Assembly: GCA_027627225.1 (NCBI GenBank)
Contig: CM051030.1
Location: 1,240,001-1,304,000, forward strand
Direction of reading: 5' to 3'
Length of the DNA: 64,000 nucleotides
Source: Congeria kusceri
Taxonomy: Eukaryota; Mollusca; Bivalvia; Myida; Dreissenidae
Below are positions 34,401-49,400 of the stretch, piece after piece. The notes under the pieces were generated by a model, which was not told where the DNA came from, searched no databases, and saw nothing but the letters and a program-made list of their open reading frames with translations. The stretch's first letter is position 1; the number at the start of each line of letters is the position of its first letter. A program made the translations under genes and the position numbers.

Positions 34401-37400
34401 GGTAGGAGTTCTCTCCTGCTGCTGCAGCTGGAGTTACACTTTGTATGATAATTGTTGTGAAGTACAGTGTTGTTGTATTGTGCTGTAAAATATAGGACCT
34501 TGTGCCGCTGGTAGGAGTTCTCTCCTCCTGCTGCAGCTGGAGTTACACGTTGTATGATAATTGTTGTGAAGTACAGTGTTTTTGTATTGTGCTGTACAAT
34601 ATAGGACCTTGTGCTGCTGGTAGGAGTTCTCTCCTCCTGCTGCAGCTGGAGTTACACTTTGTATGATAATTGTTGTGAAGTACAGTGTTTTTGTATTGTG
34701 CTGTACAATATAGGACCTTGTGCTGCTGGTAGGAGTTCTCTCCTCCTGCTGCAGCTGGAGTTACACTTTGTATGATAATTGTTGTGAAGTACAGTGTTGT
34801 TGTATTGTGCTGTACAATATAGGACCTTGTTCTGCTGGTAGGAGTTCTCTCCTTCTGCTGCAGCTGGAGTTACACTTTGTATGATAATTGTTGTGAAGTA
34901 CAGTGTTGTTGTATTGTGCTGTAAAATATAGGACCTTGTGCTGCTGGTAGGAGTTCTCTCCTGCTGCTGCAGTTGGAGTTACACTTTGTATGAATATTGT
35001 TGTGAAGTACAGTGTTGTTGTATTGTGCTGTACAATATAGGACCTTGTGCTGCTGGTAGGAGTTCTCTCCTCCTGCTGCAGCTGGAGTTACACTTTGTAT
35101 GATAATTGTTGTGAAGTACAGTGTTGTTGTATTGTGCTGTACAATATAGGACCTTGTGCTGCTGGTAGGAGTTCTCTCCTCCTGCTGCAGCTGGAGTTAC
35201 ACTTTGTATGATAATTGTTGTGAAGTACAGTGTTTTTGTATTGTGCTGTAAAATATAGGACCTTGTGCTGCTGGTAGGAGTTCTCTCCTCCTGCTGCAGC
35301 TGGAGTTACACTTTGTATGATAATTGTTGTGAAGTACAGTGTTGTTGTATTGTGCTGTACAATATAGGACATTGTGCTGCTGGTAGGAGTTCTCTCCTGC
35401 TGCTGCAGCTGGAGTTACACTTTGTATGATAATTGTTGTGAAGTACAGTGTTGTTGTATTGTGCTGTAAAATATAGGACCTTGTGCTGCTGGTAGGAGTT
35501 CTCTCCTCCTGCTGCAGCTGGAGTTACACTTTGTATGATAATTGTTGTGAAGTACAGTGTTGTTGTATTGTGGTGTAAAATATAGGACCTTGTGCTGCTG
35601 GTAGGAGTTCTCTCCTGCTGCTGCAGCTGGAGTTACACTTTGTATGATAATTGTTGTGAAGTACAGTGTTGTTGTATTGTGCTGTACAATATAGGACCTT
35701 GTGCTGCTGGTAGGAGTTCTCTCCTGCTGCTGCAGCTGGAGTTACACTTTGTATGATAATTGTTGTGAAGTACAGTGTTTTTGTATTGTGCTGTAAAATA
35801 TAGGACCTTGTGCTGCTGGTAGGAGTTCTCTCCTCCTGCTGCAGCTGGAGTTACACGTTGTATGATAATTGTTGTGAAGTACAGTGTTTTTGTATTGTGC
35901 TGTAAAATATAGGACCTTGTGCTGCTGGTAGGAGTTCTCTCCTCCTGCTGCAGCTGGAGTTACACTTTGTATGAATATTGTTGTGAAGTACAGTGTTGTT
36001 GTATTGTGCTGTAAAATATAGGACCTTGTGCTGCTGGTAGGAGTTCTCTCCTCCTGCTGCAGCTGGAGTTACACTTTGTATGAATATTGTTGTGAAGTAC
36101 AGTGTTGTTGTATTGTGCTGTAAAATATAGGACCTTGTGCTGCTGGTAGGAGTTCTCTCCTCCTGCTGCAGCTGGAGTTACACTTTGTATGATAATTGTT
36201 GTGAAGTACAGTGTTGTTGTATTGTGGTGTAAAATATAGGACCTTGTGCTGCTGGTAGGAGTTCTCTCCTCCTGCTGCAGCTGGAGTTACACTTTGTATG
36301 AATATTGTTGTGAAGTACAGTGTTGTTGTATTGTGCTGTACAATATAGGACCTTGTGCTGCTGGTAGGAGTTCTCTCCTCCTGCTGCAGTTGGAGTTACA
36401 CTTTGTATGATAATTGTTGTGAAGTACAGTGTTGTTGTATTGTGGTGTAAAATATAGGACCTTGTGCTGCTGGTAGGAGTTCTCTCCTCCTGCTGCAGCT
36501 GGAGTTACACTTTGTATGATAATTGTTGTGAAGTACAGTGTTGTTGTATTGTGCTGTAAAATATAGGACCTTGTGCTGCTGGTAGGAGTTCTCTCCTGCT
36601 GCTGCAGCTGGAGTTACACTTTGTATGATAATTGTTGTGAAGTACAGTGTTGTTGTATTGTGCTGTACAATATAGGACCTTGTGCTGCTGGTAGGAGTTC
36701 TCTCCTCCTGCTGCAGCTGGAGTTACACTTTGTATGATAATTGTTGTGAAGTACAGTGTTGTTGTATTGTGCTGTAAAATATAGGACCTTGTGCTGCTGG
36801 TAGGAGTTCTCTCCTCCTGCTGCAGCTGGAGTTACACTTTGTATGAATATTGTTGTGAAGTACAGTGTTGTTGTATTGTGCTGTAAAATATAGGACCTTG
36901 TGCTGCTGGTAGGAGTTCTCTCCTCCTGCTGCAGCTGGAGTTACACTTTGTATGATAATTGTTGTGAAGTACAGTGTTGTTGTATTGTGCTGTACAATAT
37001 AGGACCTTGTGCTGCTGGTAGGAGTTCTCTCCTGCTGCTGCAGCTGGAGTTACACTTTGTATGATAATTGTTGTGAAGTACAGTGTTTTTGTATTGTGCT
37101 GTACAATATAGGACCTTGTGCTGCTGGTAGGAGTTCTCTCCTCCTGCTGCAGCTGGAGTTACACTTTGTATGATAATTGTTGTGAAGTACAGTGTTGTTG
37201 TATTGTGCTGTAAAATATAGGACCTTGTGCTGCTGGTAGGAGTTCTCTCCTGCTGCTGCAGCTGGAATTACACTTTGTATGATAATTGTTGTGAAGTACA
37301 GTGTTTTTGTATTGTGCTGTACAATATAGGACCTTGTGCTGCTGGTAGGAGTTCTCTCCTCCTGCTGCAGCTGGAGTTACACTTTGTATGATAATTGTTG

Positions 37401-40400
37401 TGAAGTACAGTGTTGTTGTATTGTGCTGTACAATATAGGACCTTGTGCTGCTGGTAGGAGTTCTCTCCTGAAGCTGCAGCTGGAGTTACACTTTGTATGA
37501 TAATTGTTGTGAAGTACAGTGTTGTTGTATTGTGCTGTACAATATAGGACCTTGTGCTGCTGGTAGGAGTTCTCTCCTCCTGCTGCAGCTGGAGTTACAC
37601 TTTGTATGATAATTGTTGTGAAGTACAGTGTTGTTGTATTGTGCTGTACAATATAGGACCTTGTGCTGCTGGTAGGAGTTCTCTCCTCCTGCTGCAGCTG
37701 GAGTTACACTTTGTATGATAATTGTTGTGAAGTACAGTGTTGTTGTATTGTGCTGTAAAATATAGGACCTTGTGCTGCTGGTAGGAGTTCTCTCCTCCTG
37801 CTGCAGCTGGAGTTACACTTTGTATGATAATTGTTGTGAAGTACAGTGTTTTTGTATTGTGCTGTACAATATAGGACCTTGTGCTGCTGGTAGGAGTTCT
37901 GCTGCAGCTGGAGTTACACTTTGTATGATAATTGTTGTGAAGTACAGTGTTGTTGTATTGTGCTGTAAAATATAGGACCTTGTGCTGCTGGTAGGAGTTC
38001 TCTCCTACTGCTGCAGCTGGAATTACACTTTGTATGATAATTGTTGTGAAGTACAGTGTTTTTGTATTGTGCTGTACAATATAGGACCTTGTTCTGCTGG
38101 TAGGAGTTCTCTCCTCCTGCTGCGGCTGGAGTTACACTTTGTATGATAATTGTTGTGAAGTACAGTGTTGTTGTATTGTGCTGTACAATATACTACCTTG
38201 TGCTGCTGGTAGGAGTTCTCTCCTGAAGCTGCAGCTGGAGTTACACTTTGTATGATAATTGTTGTGAAGTACAGTGTTGTTGTATTGTGCTGTACAATAT
38301 AGGACCTTGTGCTGCTGGTAGGAGTTCTCTCCTGAAGCTGCAGCTGGAGTTACACTTTGTATGATAATTGTTGTGAAGTACAGTGTTGTTGTATTGTGCT
38401 GTACAATATAGGACCTTGTGCTGCTGGTAGGAGTTCTCTCCTCCTGCTGCAGCTGGAGTTACACTTTGTATGATAATTGTTGTGAAGTACAGTGTTGTTG
38501 TATTGTGCTGTAAAATATAGGACATTGTGCTGCTGGTAGGAGTTCTCTCCTGAAGCTGCAGCTGGAGTTACACTTTGTATGATAATTGTTGTGAAGTACA
38601 GTGTTGTTGTATTGTGCTGTACAATATAGGACCTTGTGCTGCTGGTAGGAGTTCTCTCCTGCTGCTGCAGCTGGAGTTACACTTTGTATGATAATTGTTG
38701 TGAAGTACAGTGTTGTTGTATTGTGCTGTAAAATATAGGACCTTGTGCTGCTGGTAGGAGTTCTCTCCTGCTGCTGCAGCTGGAGTTACACTTTGTATGA
38801 TAATTGTTGTGAAGTACAGTGTTGTTGTATTGTGCTGTACAATATAGGACATTGTGCTGCTGGTAGGAGTTCTCTCCTCCTGCTGCAGCTGGAGTTACAC
38901 TTTGTATGATAATTGTTGTGAAGTACAGTGTTGTTGTATTGTGCTGTACAATATAGGACCTTGTGCTGCTGGTAGGAGTTCTCTCCTGAAGCTGCAGCTG
39001 GAGTTACACTTTGTATGATAATTGTTGTGAAGTACAGTGTTGTTGTATTGTGCTGTACAATATAGGACCTTGTGCTGCTGGTAGGAGTTCTCTCCTGAAG
39101 CTGCAGCTGGAGTTACACTTTGTATGATAATTGTTGTGAAGTACAGTGTTGTTGTATTGTGCTGTACAATATAGGACCTTGTGCTGCTGGTAGGAGTTCT
39201 CTCCTCCTGCTGCAGCTGGAGTTACACTTTGTATGATAATTGTTGTGAAGTACAGTGTTGTTGTATTGTGCTGTAAAATATAGGACATTGTGCTGCTGGT
39301 AGGAGTTCTCTCCTGAAGCTGCAGCTGGAGTTACACTTTGTATGATAATTGTTGTGAAGTACAGTGTTGTTGTATTGTGCTGTACAATATAGGACCTTGT
39401 GCTGCTGGTAGGAGTTCTCTCCTGCTGCTGCAGCTGGAGTTACACTTTGTATGATAATTGTTGTGAAGTACAGTGTTGTTGTATTGTGCTGTACAATATA
39501 GGACCTTGTGCTGCTGGTAGGAGTTCTCTCCTGAAGCTGCAGCTGGAGTTACACTTTGTATGATAATTGTTGTGAAGTACAGTGTTGTTGTATTGTGCTG
39601 TACAATATAGGACCTTGTGCTGCTGGTAGGAGTTCTCTCCTGAAGCTGCAGCTGGAGTTACACTTTGTATGATAATTGTTGTGAAGTACAGTGTTGTTGT
39701 ATTGTGCTGTACAATATAGGACCTTGTGCTGCTGGTAGGAGTTCTCTCCTCCTGCTGCAGCTGGAGTTACACTTTGTATGATAATTGTTGTGAAGTACAG
39801 TGTTGTTGTATTGTGCTGTAAAATATAGGACCTTGTGCTGCTGGTAGGAGTTCTCTCCTCCTGCTGCAGCTGGAGTTACACTTTGTATGAATATTGTTGT
39901 GAAGTACAGTGTTGTTGTATTGTGCTGTAAAATATAGGACCTTGTGCTGCTGGTAGGAGTTCTCTCCTCCTGCTGCAGCTGGAGTTACACTTTGTATGAT
40001 AATTGTTGTGAAGTACAGTGTTGTTGTATTGTGGTGTAAAATATAGGACCTTGTGATGCTGGTAGGAGTTCTCTCCTCCTGCTGCAGCTGGAGTTACACT
40101 TTGTATGATAATTGTTGTGAAGTACAGTGTTGTTGTATTGTGCTGTAAAATATAGGACCTTGTGCTGCTGGTAGGAGTTCTCTCCTGCTGCTGCAGCTGG
40201 AGTTACACTTTGTATGATAATTGTTGTGAAGTACAGTGTTGTTGTATTGTGCTGTACAATATAGGACCTTGTGCTGCTGGTAGGAGTTCTCTCCTCCTGC
40301 TGCAGCTGGAGTTACACTTTGTATGATAATTGTTGTGAAGTACAGTGTTGTTGTATTGTGCTGTAAAATATAGGACCTTGTGCTGCTGGTAGGAGTTCTC

Positions 40401-43400
40401 TCCTCCTGCTGCAGCTGGAGTTACACTTTGTATGAATATTGTTGTGAAGTACAGTGTTGTTGTATTGTGCTGTAAAATATAGGACCTTGTGCTGCTGGTA
40501 GGAGTTCTCTCCTCCTGCTGCAGCTGGAGTTACACTTTGTATGATAATTGTTGTGAAGTACAGTGTTGTTGTATTGTGCTGTACAATATAGGACCTTGTG
40601 CTGCTGGTAGGAGTTCTCTCCTGCTGCTGCAGCTGGAGTTACACTTTGTATGATAATTGTTGTGAAGTACAGTGTTTTTGTATTGTGCTGTACAATATAG
40701 GACCTTGTGCTGCTGGTAGGAGTTCTCTCCTCCTGCTGCAGCTGGAGTTACACTTTGTATGATAATTGTTGTGAAGTACAGTGTTGTTGTATTGTGCTGT
40801 AAAATATAGGACCTTGTGCTGCTGGTAGGAGTTCTCTCCTGCTGCTGCAGCTGGAATTACACTTTGTATGATAATTGTTGTGAAGTACAGTGTTTTTGTA
40901 TTGTGCTGTACAATATAGGACCTTGTGCTGCTGGTAGGAGTTCTCTCCTCCTGCTGCAGCTGGAGTTACACTTTGTATGATAATTGTTGTGAAGTACAGT
41001 GTTGTTGTATTGTGCTGTACAATATAGGACCTTGTGCTGCTGGTAGGAGTTCTCTCCTGAAGCTGCAGCTGGAGTTACACTTTGTATGATAATTGTTGTG
41101 AAGTACAGTGTTGTTGTATTGTGCTGTACAATATAGGACCTTGTGCTGCTGGTAGGAGTTCTCTCCTGAAGCTGCAGCTGGAGTTACACTTTGTATGATA
41201 ATTGTTGTGAAGTACAGTGTTGTTGTATTGTGCTGTACAATATAGGACCTTGTGCTGCTGGTAGGAGTTCTCTCCTCCTGCTGCAGCTGGAGTTACACTT
41301 TGTATGATAATTGTTGTGAAGTACAGTGTTGTTGTATTGTGCTGTAAAATATAGGACCTTGTGCTGCTGGTAGGAGTTCTCTCCTCCTGCTGCAGCTGGA
41401 GTTACACTTTGTATGAATATTGTTGTGAAGTACAGTGTTGTTGTATTGTGCTGTACAATATAGGACCTTGTGCTGCTGGTAGGAGTTCTCTCCTCCTGCT
41501 GCAGCTGGAGTTACACTTTGTATGATAATTGTTGTGAAGTACAGTGTTGTTGTATTGTGGTGTAAAATATAGGACCTTGTGATGCTGGTAGGAGTTCTCT
41601 CCTCCTGCTGCAGCTGGAGTTACACTTTGTATGAATATTGTTGTGAAGTACAGTGTTGTTGTATTGTGCTGTACAATATAGGACCTTGTGCTGCTGGTAG
41701 GAGTTCTCTCCTCCTGCTGCAGCTGGAGTTACACTTTGTATGATAATTGTTGTGAAGTACAGTGTTGTTGTATTGTGGTGTAAAATATAGGACCTTGTGC
41801 TGCTGGTAGGAGTTCTCTCCTCCTGCTGCAGCTGGAGTTACACTTTGTATGATAATTGTTGTGAAGTACAGTGTTGTTGTATTGTGCTGTAAAATATAGG
41901 ACCTTGTGCTGCTGGTAGGAGTTCTCTCCTGCTGCTGCAGCTGGAGTTACACTTTGTATGATAATTGTTGTGAAGTACAGTGTTGTTGTATTGTGCTGTA
42001 CAATATAGGACCTTGTGCTGCTGGTAGGAGTTCTCTCCTCCTGCTGCAGCTGGAGTTACACTTTGTATGATAATTGTTGTGAAGTACAGTGTTGTTGTTT
42101 TGTGCTGTAAAATATAGGACCTTGTGCTGCTGGTAGGAGTTCTCTCCTGCTGCTGCAGCTGCAGATACACTTTGTATGAATATTGTTGTGAAGTACAGTG
42201 TTGTTGTATTGTGCTGTAAAATATAGGACCTTGTGCTGCTGGTAGGAGTTCTCTCCTCCTGCTGCAGCTGGAGTTACACTTTGTATGATAATTGTTGTGA
42301 AGTACAGTGTTGTTGTATTGTGCTGTAAAATATAGGACCTTGTGCTGCTGGTAGGAGTTCTCTCCTGCTGCTGCAGCTGGAGTTACACTTTGTATGATAA
42401 TTGTTGTGAAGTACAGTGTTGTTGTATTGTGCTGTACAATATAGGACCTTGTGCTGCTGGTAGGAGTTCTGCTGCAGCTGGAGTTACACTTTGTATGATA
42501 ATTGTTGTGAAGTACAGTGTTGTTGTATTGTGCTGTAAAATATAGGACCTTGTGCTGCTGGTAGGAGTTCTCTCCTCCTGCTGCAGCTGGAATTACACTT
42601 TGTATGATAATTGTTGTGAAGTACAGTGTTTTTGTATTGTGCTGTACAATATAGGACCTTGTGCTGCTGGTAGGAGTTCTCTCCTCCTGCTGCAGCTGGA
42701 GTTACACTTTGTATGATAATTGTTGTGAAGTACAGTGTTGTTGTATTGTGCTGTACAATATACTACCTTGTGCTGCTGGTAGGAGTTCTCTCCTGAAGCT
42801 GCAGCTGGAGTTACACTTTGTATGATAATTGTTGTGAAGTACAGTGTTGTTGTATTGTGCTGTACAATATAGGACCTTGTGCTGCTGGTAGGAGTTCTCT
42901 CCTGAAGCTGCAGCTGGAGTTACACTTTGTATGATAATTGTTGTGAAGTACAGTGTTGTTGTATTGTGCTGTACAATATAGGACCTTGTGCTGCTGGTAG
43001 GAGTTCTCTCCTCCTGCTGCAGCTGGAGTTACACTTTGTATGATAATTGTTGTGAAGTACAGTGTTGTTGTATTGTGCTGTAAAATATAGGATATTGTGC
43101 TGCTGGTAGGAGTTCTCTCCTGAAGCTGCAGCTGGAGTTACACTTTGTATGATAATTGTTGTGAAGTACAGTGTTGTTGTATTGTGCTGTACAATATAGG
43201 ACCTTGTGCTGCTGGTAGGAGTTCTCTCCTCCTGCTGCAGCTGGAGTTACACTTTGTATGATAATTGTTGTGAAGTACAGTGTTGTTGTATTGTGCTGTA
43301 AAATATAGGACCTTGTGCTGCTGGTAGGAGTTCTCTCCTGCTGCTGCAGCTGGAGTTACACTTTGTATGATAATTGTTGTGAAGTACAGTGTTGTTGTAT

Positions 43401-46400
43401 TGTGCTGTACAATATAGGACCTTGTGCTGCTGGTAGGAGTTCTCTCCTCCTGCTGCAGCTGGAGTTACACTTTGTATGATAATTGTTGTGAAGTACAGTG
43501 TTGTTGTATTGTGCTGTACAATATAGGACCTTGTGCTGCTGGTAGGAGTTCTCTCCTGAAGCTGCAGCTGGAGTTACACTTTGTATGATAATTGTTGTGA
43601 AGTACAGTGTTGTTGTATTGTGCTGTACAATATAGGACCTTGTGCTGCTGGTAGGAGTTCTCTCCTGAAGCTGCAGCTGGAGTTACACTTTGTATGATAA
43701 TTGTTGTGAAGTACAGTGTTGTTGTATTGTGCTGTACAATATAGGACCTTGTGCTGCTGGTAGGAGTTCTCTCCTCCTGCTGCAGCTGGAGTTACACTTT
43801 GTATGATAATTGTTGTGAAGTACAGTGTTGTTGTATTGTGCTGTAAAATATAGGACATTGTGCTGCTGGTAGGAGTTCTCTCCTGAAGCTGCAGCTGGAG
43901 TTACACTTTGTATGATAATTGTTGTGAAGTACAGTGTTGTTGTATTGTGCTGTACAATATAGGACCTTGTGCTGCTGGTAGGAGTTCTCTCCTGCTGCTG
44001 CAGCTGGAGTTACACTTTGTATGATAATTGTTGTGAAGTACAGTGTTGTTGTATTGTGCTGTAAAATATAGGACCTTGTGCTGCTGGTAGGAGTTCTCTC
44101 CTCCTGCTGCAGCTGGAGTTACACTTTGTATGATAATTGTTGTGAAGTACAGTGTTGTTGTATTGTGCTGTACAATATAGGACCTTGTGCTGCTGGTAGG
44201 AGTTCTCTCCTCCTGCTGCAGCTGGTGTTACACTTTGTATGATAATTGTTGTGAAGTACAGTAAATGACTAACATTAGAATTCCTCCTAATTCGACTATA
44301 AATGCATCTATTCAGCTGCATCCTCTTAGAAGAACTATGCCTTTAATTATTTTCACCTTTTATATAAATCATATCAATCCGAAATTTGGTCAATTCCCTA
44401 ATTATTTTATGTTAGTTCAATATTAATGAGAGTAGGAACTTTCAGACATCTAATGTCACAAACGATATGAGTTAATAGCAAATGAATGTTTCATTTCTAA
44501 TGATTTGAAGTAAAATATCAGACACCTAGTTACATTTATTTCTTTTTATGGTCTAAAAACCATTAATATACAAAATTATATTTAGTCGTTTTTTGTGGTT
44601 CCCTCGTACTTTGATATACATGACATTTGAGGAAGTTTTCACTGATGGGTTATTTAGAAACTCCAAACAAATCATATTTAAAAACACAAAATGAAAAAAC
44701 TATTTAGATCGGATGTGATGATAAGAGACCATAGATTTCCTACTGATCACGGTCTCTTCCACCCAAAACAAGCATTCGAATAAACGATGCCTTTGCAATA
44801 GCCATCAAAAGACCTCTACGGACACTCTCATATAACACACTTTAGTTCTACTCTCAAAAAGAGGATTCCGGCGTTAATTATTGCAAACGAGAAATATATT
44901 ATTATGTGTATATGTACTACTTATGCTTAACTTGCATTCATCGACTTTACTTCTCTGCGTCTGTGGTCAGATTTTTATAAAAAGCTAACCAAAGGCAAAC
45001 GACAACAAACCTTCTTCTGAGAAAAAATATTGCAACTGCTCCCCCAACTGCAACCAGGATTACTGACACACCGATACCTATTCCTAGTGCTGAAAAATAA
45101 TATGTTTAATGATGCTTTAAATGCCAGCAAAAAACTTTTTATCTCTTTTTTTCTCTAAACATCAGGCACATATATGTATAATAATAAAACTGTTATAGAA
45201 CCATCGTACCGTCTGAGTCATGTATAATAATAAAACTGTTATAGAACCATCGTACAGTCTGAGTCATGTATAATAATAAAACTGTTATAGAACCATCGTA
45301 CCGTCTGAGTCATTTCCGGCTCCTTTGTCATTTATGCAGGTATTCCTTGGTAACAATGTTTCGGACCCTTATTGAATAAAAAAGACAATAACGAACAGTT
45401 ATAAGTACAGTTTGAGCATTCGCGTCTTCAGCTTATAGACTGTATCTACGAGAAATGTTTAATGTCATATTTGTATATGTCATTCGCGTCTTCAGCTTAT
45501 AGACTGTATCTACGAGACATGTTTAATGTCATATTTGTGTATGTCATTCGCGTCTTCAGCTTATAGACTGTATCTACGAGACATGTTTAATGTCATATTT
45601 GTATATGTTGTGAACCTGTAGATCAAGGGTTGAACAATAAATAAATGATATATGAAATACACACGTACAGTAAGGCGGTATTTCACTAACATAAATTAAA
45701 ATTGTATTTGCCCAATTTAATGGCAATTGCCAGGTGTTTAAGCTCTTTCTCAGTCAAAATGTGGAATTGGATACTTGTTAATATTATGCGTTACATTTGG
45801 GGGCGAAAAGTGTTTGGTATATGTGTATAAATTATTGTTTCCAACCATCAGTCGAGTAATTGTTTTTAATAAACACATTTGGTTTATTTATAATAACCAC
45901 AATTTACAATTCTTTAATAAAATTCTTCTTGTAATTTAACATACCTTTGACACATAGTGCATACTTGTTACCAGAGGTTGTGAAGCGAATTGTCCTTTGG
46001 TCTTTTTCTAAATATGCATATTCGTCGATTAGATATTGTGTGATGCCTGACACACAAATTTACAGGTTTTAGGTTGTGTGCTATTGACGAAACGAAACCA
46101 CAAAGTGTCAAATTGACAGGCATGTATCTACTTTACCATTCCATTCATTTTTAACTCAATGATAACAAACAAAACAAATTCAAAAAATATTACAGAGTTT
46201 GTACTTTCGTATATGTCTTTGGTGACGTACCAATCTAAAATCAGTTTCCATTCATTTGTTTTCATGGCGTTGTAATGGTGTATGGGGTACGAAGATACAT
46301 ATATATGAGTTTTATATTGCAATGTCGAATATTTATATAGCTTTGCATTACAATAGGAATAAGTAGATAAAAAGAAATGTTTACACTTATCACTGATTTA

Positions 46401-49400
46401 TGGTATGTGCTTCAGACTGAATCAGTTAATGCAAATCATTACATGTTTATATATCAGTGATACACAAATGACGTTGTTGTTTTTTACTAAATAAGTATCA
46501 TACAAATATATCAAATTTTACCGATCTTTATTCCACCATATACACTAAACATGTATATAAAAGTGTATTTTCATTTACAATCCGATAAACATATCAATCA
46601 TTAATATGCCAGTAATTTCAATAATAGTATTACACGTATTAGGAAAAAAGAACACTATACATACCAATCGCTGACTTCGAAACTAAAATGTTGGCCCTGA
46701 TAATTCCCGTCCAGTATGTTTGTGTCTCCTTTTGACCAAACTGTGCATTTATAATACTACGTATAGATGCTGGATACATCTTTTTCTTCAGACAAATTGC
46801 TGTGGAGATAGCCCAGTCGCTTTGTGTAGCGATATTTATGATTGTTGCATTTGCAGATAAATCTTAAAATGAATAAGACATAACACTTTAGAAAACAGTA
46901 TTATGTGTACATATTTTTTTTTAGTTTAACAAGTTATGCTGAGATATGAAGATGATTACAAGTTGTAATATAGGTCATTGACTGTATGTGACCACTGAAT
47001 TATCATTACAAGATATATATATATACTTATGATACTGCCATTCAAATCATCCGCGTTAATGCTTGTAGTGTTCAACAATATCAGTACCCAGTTTTGTAAT
47101 ATTCCTCTATTTCCCGATTTATCAATATAAATATGTTTCCCCATGTTATGTTATATGTGTGTGTTTTAATTTGGAACACAAACACACTTTTTGTTAACGC
47201 CAGCCCTGCAAAACCCATATCATAATAATAATAATAATAATTATTATTATTATTATAAATAACATAATATTGATTAATGTAGATACTTGCATTGCATATT
47301 ATTTTAGGTATTTATATGGTTATGGTTAGTGTAAGTGATCACTTAAATTCACAAACGAGCATTATTTAAATATACGCAATGTGTTAAGATGCAATATGAA
47401 GGTCAAACTAAATTGCCAGTACTTTGTTTTCAAACTGAGTCTTGTTAATTAAATGATAAGCCAACCTTTCAGATTTATATTATTTCTTTCGTAAACGTAA
47501 TGTGTTTCAAGTTCTTATTATTTGATTCCTTTTGTTGTCTGTTTCTTTTGACTTTTTTTTGCATCAAATATACCTTGGTATGAACTGTTGCTACACAATA
47601 CTTTTCTGTAAACAGTTCCATTACATGGACGCCAAACAAAATGTGGGTGGTAGAATGTTAGGCAATCACCAGTAGCTACATCGTTGCCGTGTGTCACACT
47701 TGAACTGTTGACTGCGCATGACAATATATTAAAAGATATAAACGCATTGCATGAATATAACAAACATATAAGCTAAACAAACACTAGAAATACATGTAGT
47801 TAACAATACTCACTCGTAGTATTAATAATTAATTTTTTATAAATAATTTTTTTTGGAGATACCAAAGTGTGTGGTGTTATTCGTGCAGAAAACATCAGGT
47901 AGTTTTTTTTATGTATATAACTTTTTTTTTGGAGATAACATATTGTGCTTTTATTTATTTTATTTACCATTTATTTGAGTGTATACCGAAAAGCATTCAT
48001 TGTTGCTTTGATTACAGAAGCCATCCTTGTTCGTGCATTTCTTTAATGCTGTGATTTCAGTTCCGTTGGCGCATCGACACTCCTTCCGAGTCTGTTTCAA
48101 AATAAATCATTAATTATTTATAATGTAGACCAAATGAAACAAAACAATGAAACAAAACAATCCTTACAAAATATATGTTTTATAAATACGTGTAAATGCG
48201 TGTTAAACCTATCTATTGAGTAGAAGATATATGTGGAAGATGACTGTTGTTGTTTCTGCCAGCACTAAATTAACATTTGTTGGTAATTACAGAAGTTGAG
48301 TCTTTAAATTTTAAGATTTATTCTAACTGTATGGTACACTTCGTTGTAAAATAGATAATGTATTTACATTGTTGCCTGGTTTTATTCCGAATGCAACATC
48401 TCCGCACACGGTATAGCAAAAACTGATACTGATTACTGTGTATGATGGCTTGCTTTGTATTATTGAACATCCTTTAATATAAAGAAAATTATAAATAAAA
48501 GTATACCAAGTTTGTTAACTTAAAAATTAGAACACAAGTAGCATATGTACGTAAATAATTTTATATGCTAAAAAGAGATAAATTTATTTCATCATAAACT
48601 ATACACTAGCATTGCAATGTTCATTAAAACGTAGTCAACAAATAAAACAGTATTGTATGTATTTTAAGATGACCATGGTAGTCAACATTATGTGGAAAAC
48701 TCTGTATTTTCATAATGGTCTTTAAATGTTTTACTTACTAACATTGAAAGCAAACTCACCATGTATTTAGAATGTGTATCCCTTAGAATACAAGGTATAT
48801 CTTTTTGCTGTTTCTTCAAAGTATCCACTTCAACTATATATATCCCTCATTTCTATACTTACAAAATTAAGCCCAGTGTAATAAATGCGTTGTTACCAAT
48901 GAATAGAAAGGAAACATTTGCAAGTCCATAGCCGATCCAAACATCAGAATTTATGACCAGAGATTCGCCAACTTCAAAGAAACCTGGCTTAGGAAAGATC
49001 TTCGGTTCTGCCAGATCGCATTGAACTGAACGCCATTCTGTTGAGCAGTAGCTTACGCTGTAATTTTCAGCTGCAATGGAAACAAAGATATAAAAACATG
49101 AAACAAGAGGACCAAATGGCCCTGGGTCGCTCACCTGAGTTTCATTAGTCGAACAATTGTCCATGTGTTAGATTTTTATACGGATATGGATATACTGATA
49201 CGGACTTATTGAAATGCGGCCTTAATCATCATGGTTTGAAAAACTTAAGTGACAACAGACATTCAAAATTTGGGAAGTACATATTGAAATTGAAGCATTA
49301 CTTCAATTTGACCTAGTGACCTAGTTTATGACCCCACATGACCCAGATTTGAACTCGGCCGAGATACCATTGTGACAAATGTTCTGACCAAGTTTCATGA

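Noticed and set aside
33235..44321. Ten or so open frames of 67-110 codons in the 109-bp array
   Set aside because: They repeat the same peptide, end where units vary, have no splice or start context, and arise because the unit has few stops.
45313..45345. R4 stem exon ending GACTCAGACG
   Set aside because: In the frame required by a phase-1 acceptor it meets TAA after four codons; the off-frame reading has no matching splice site.
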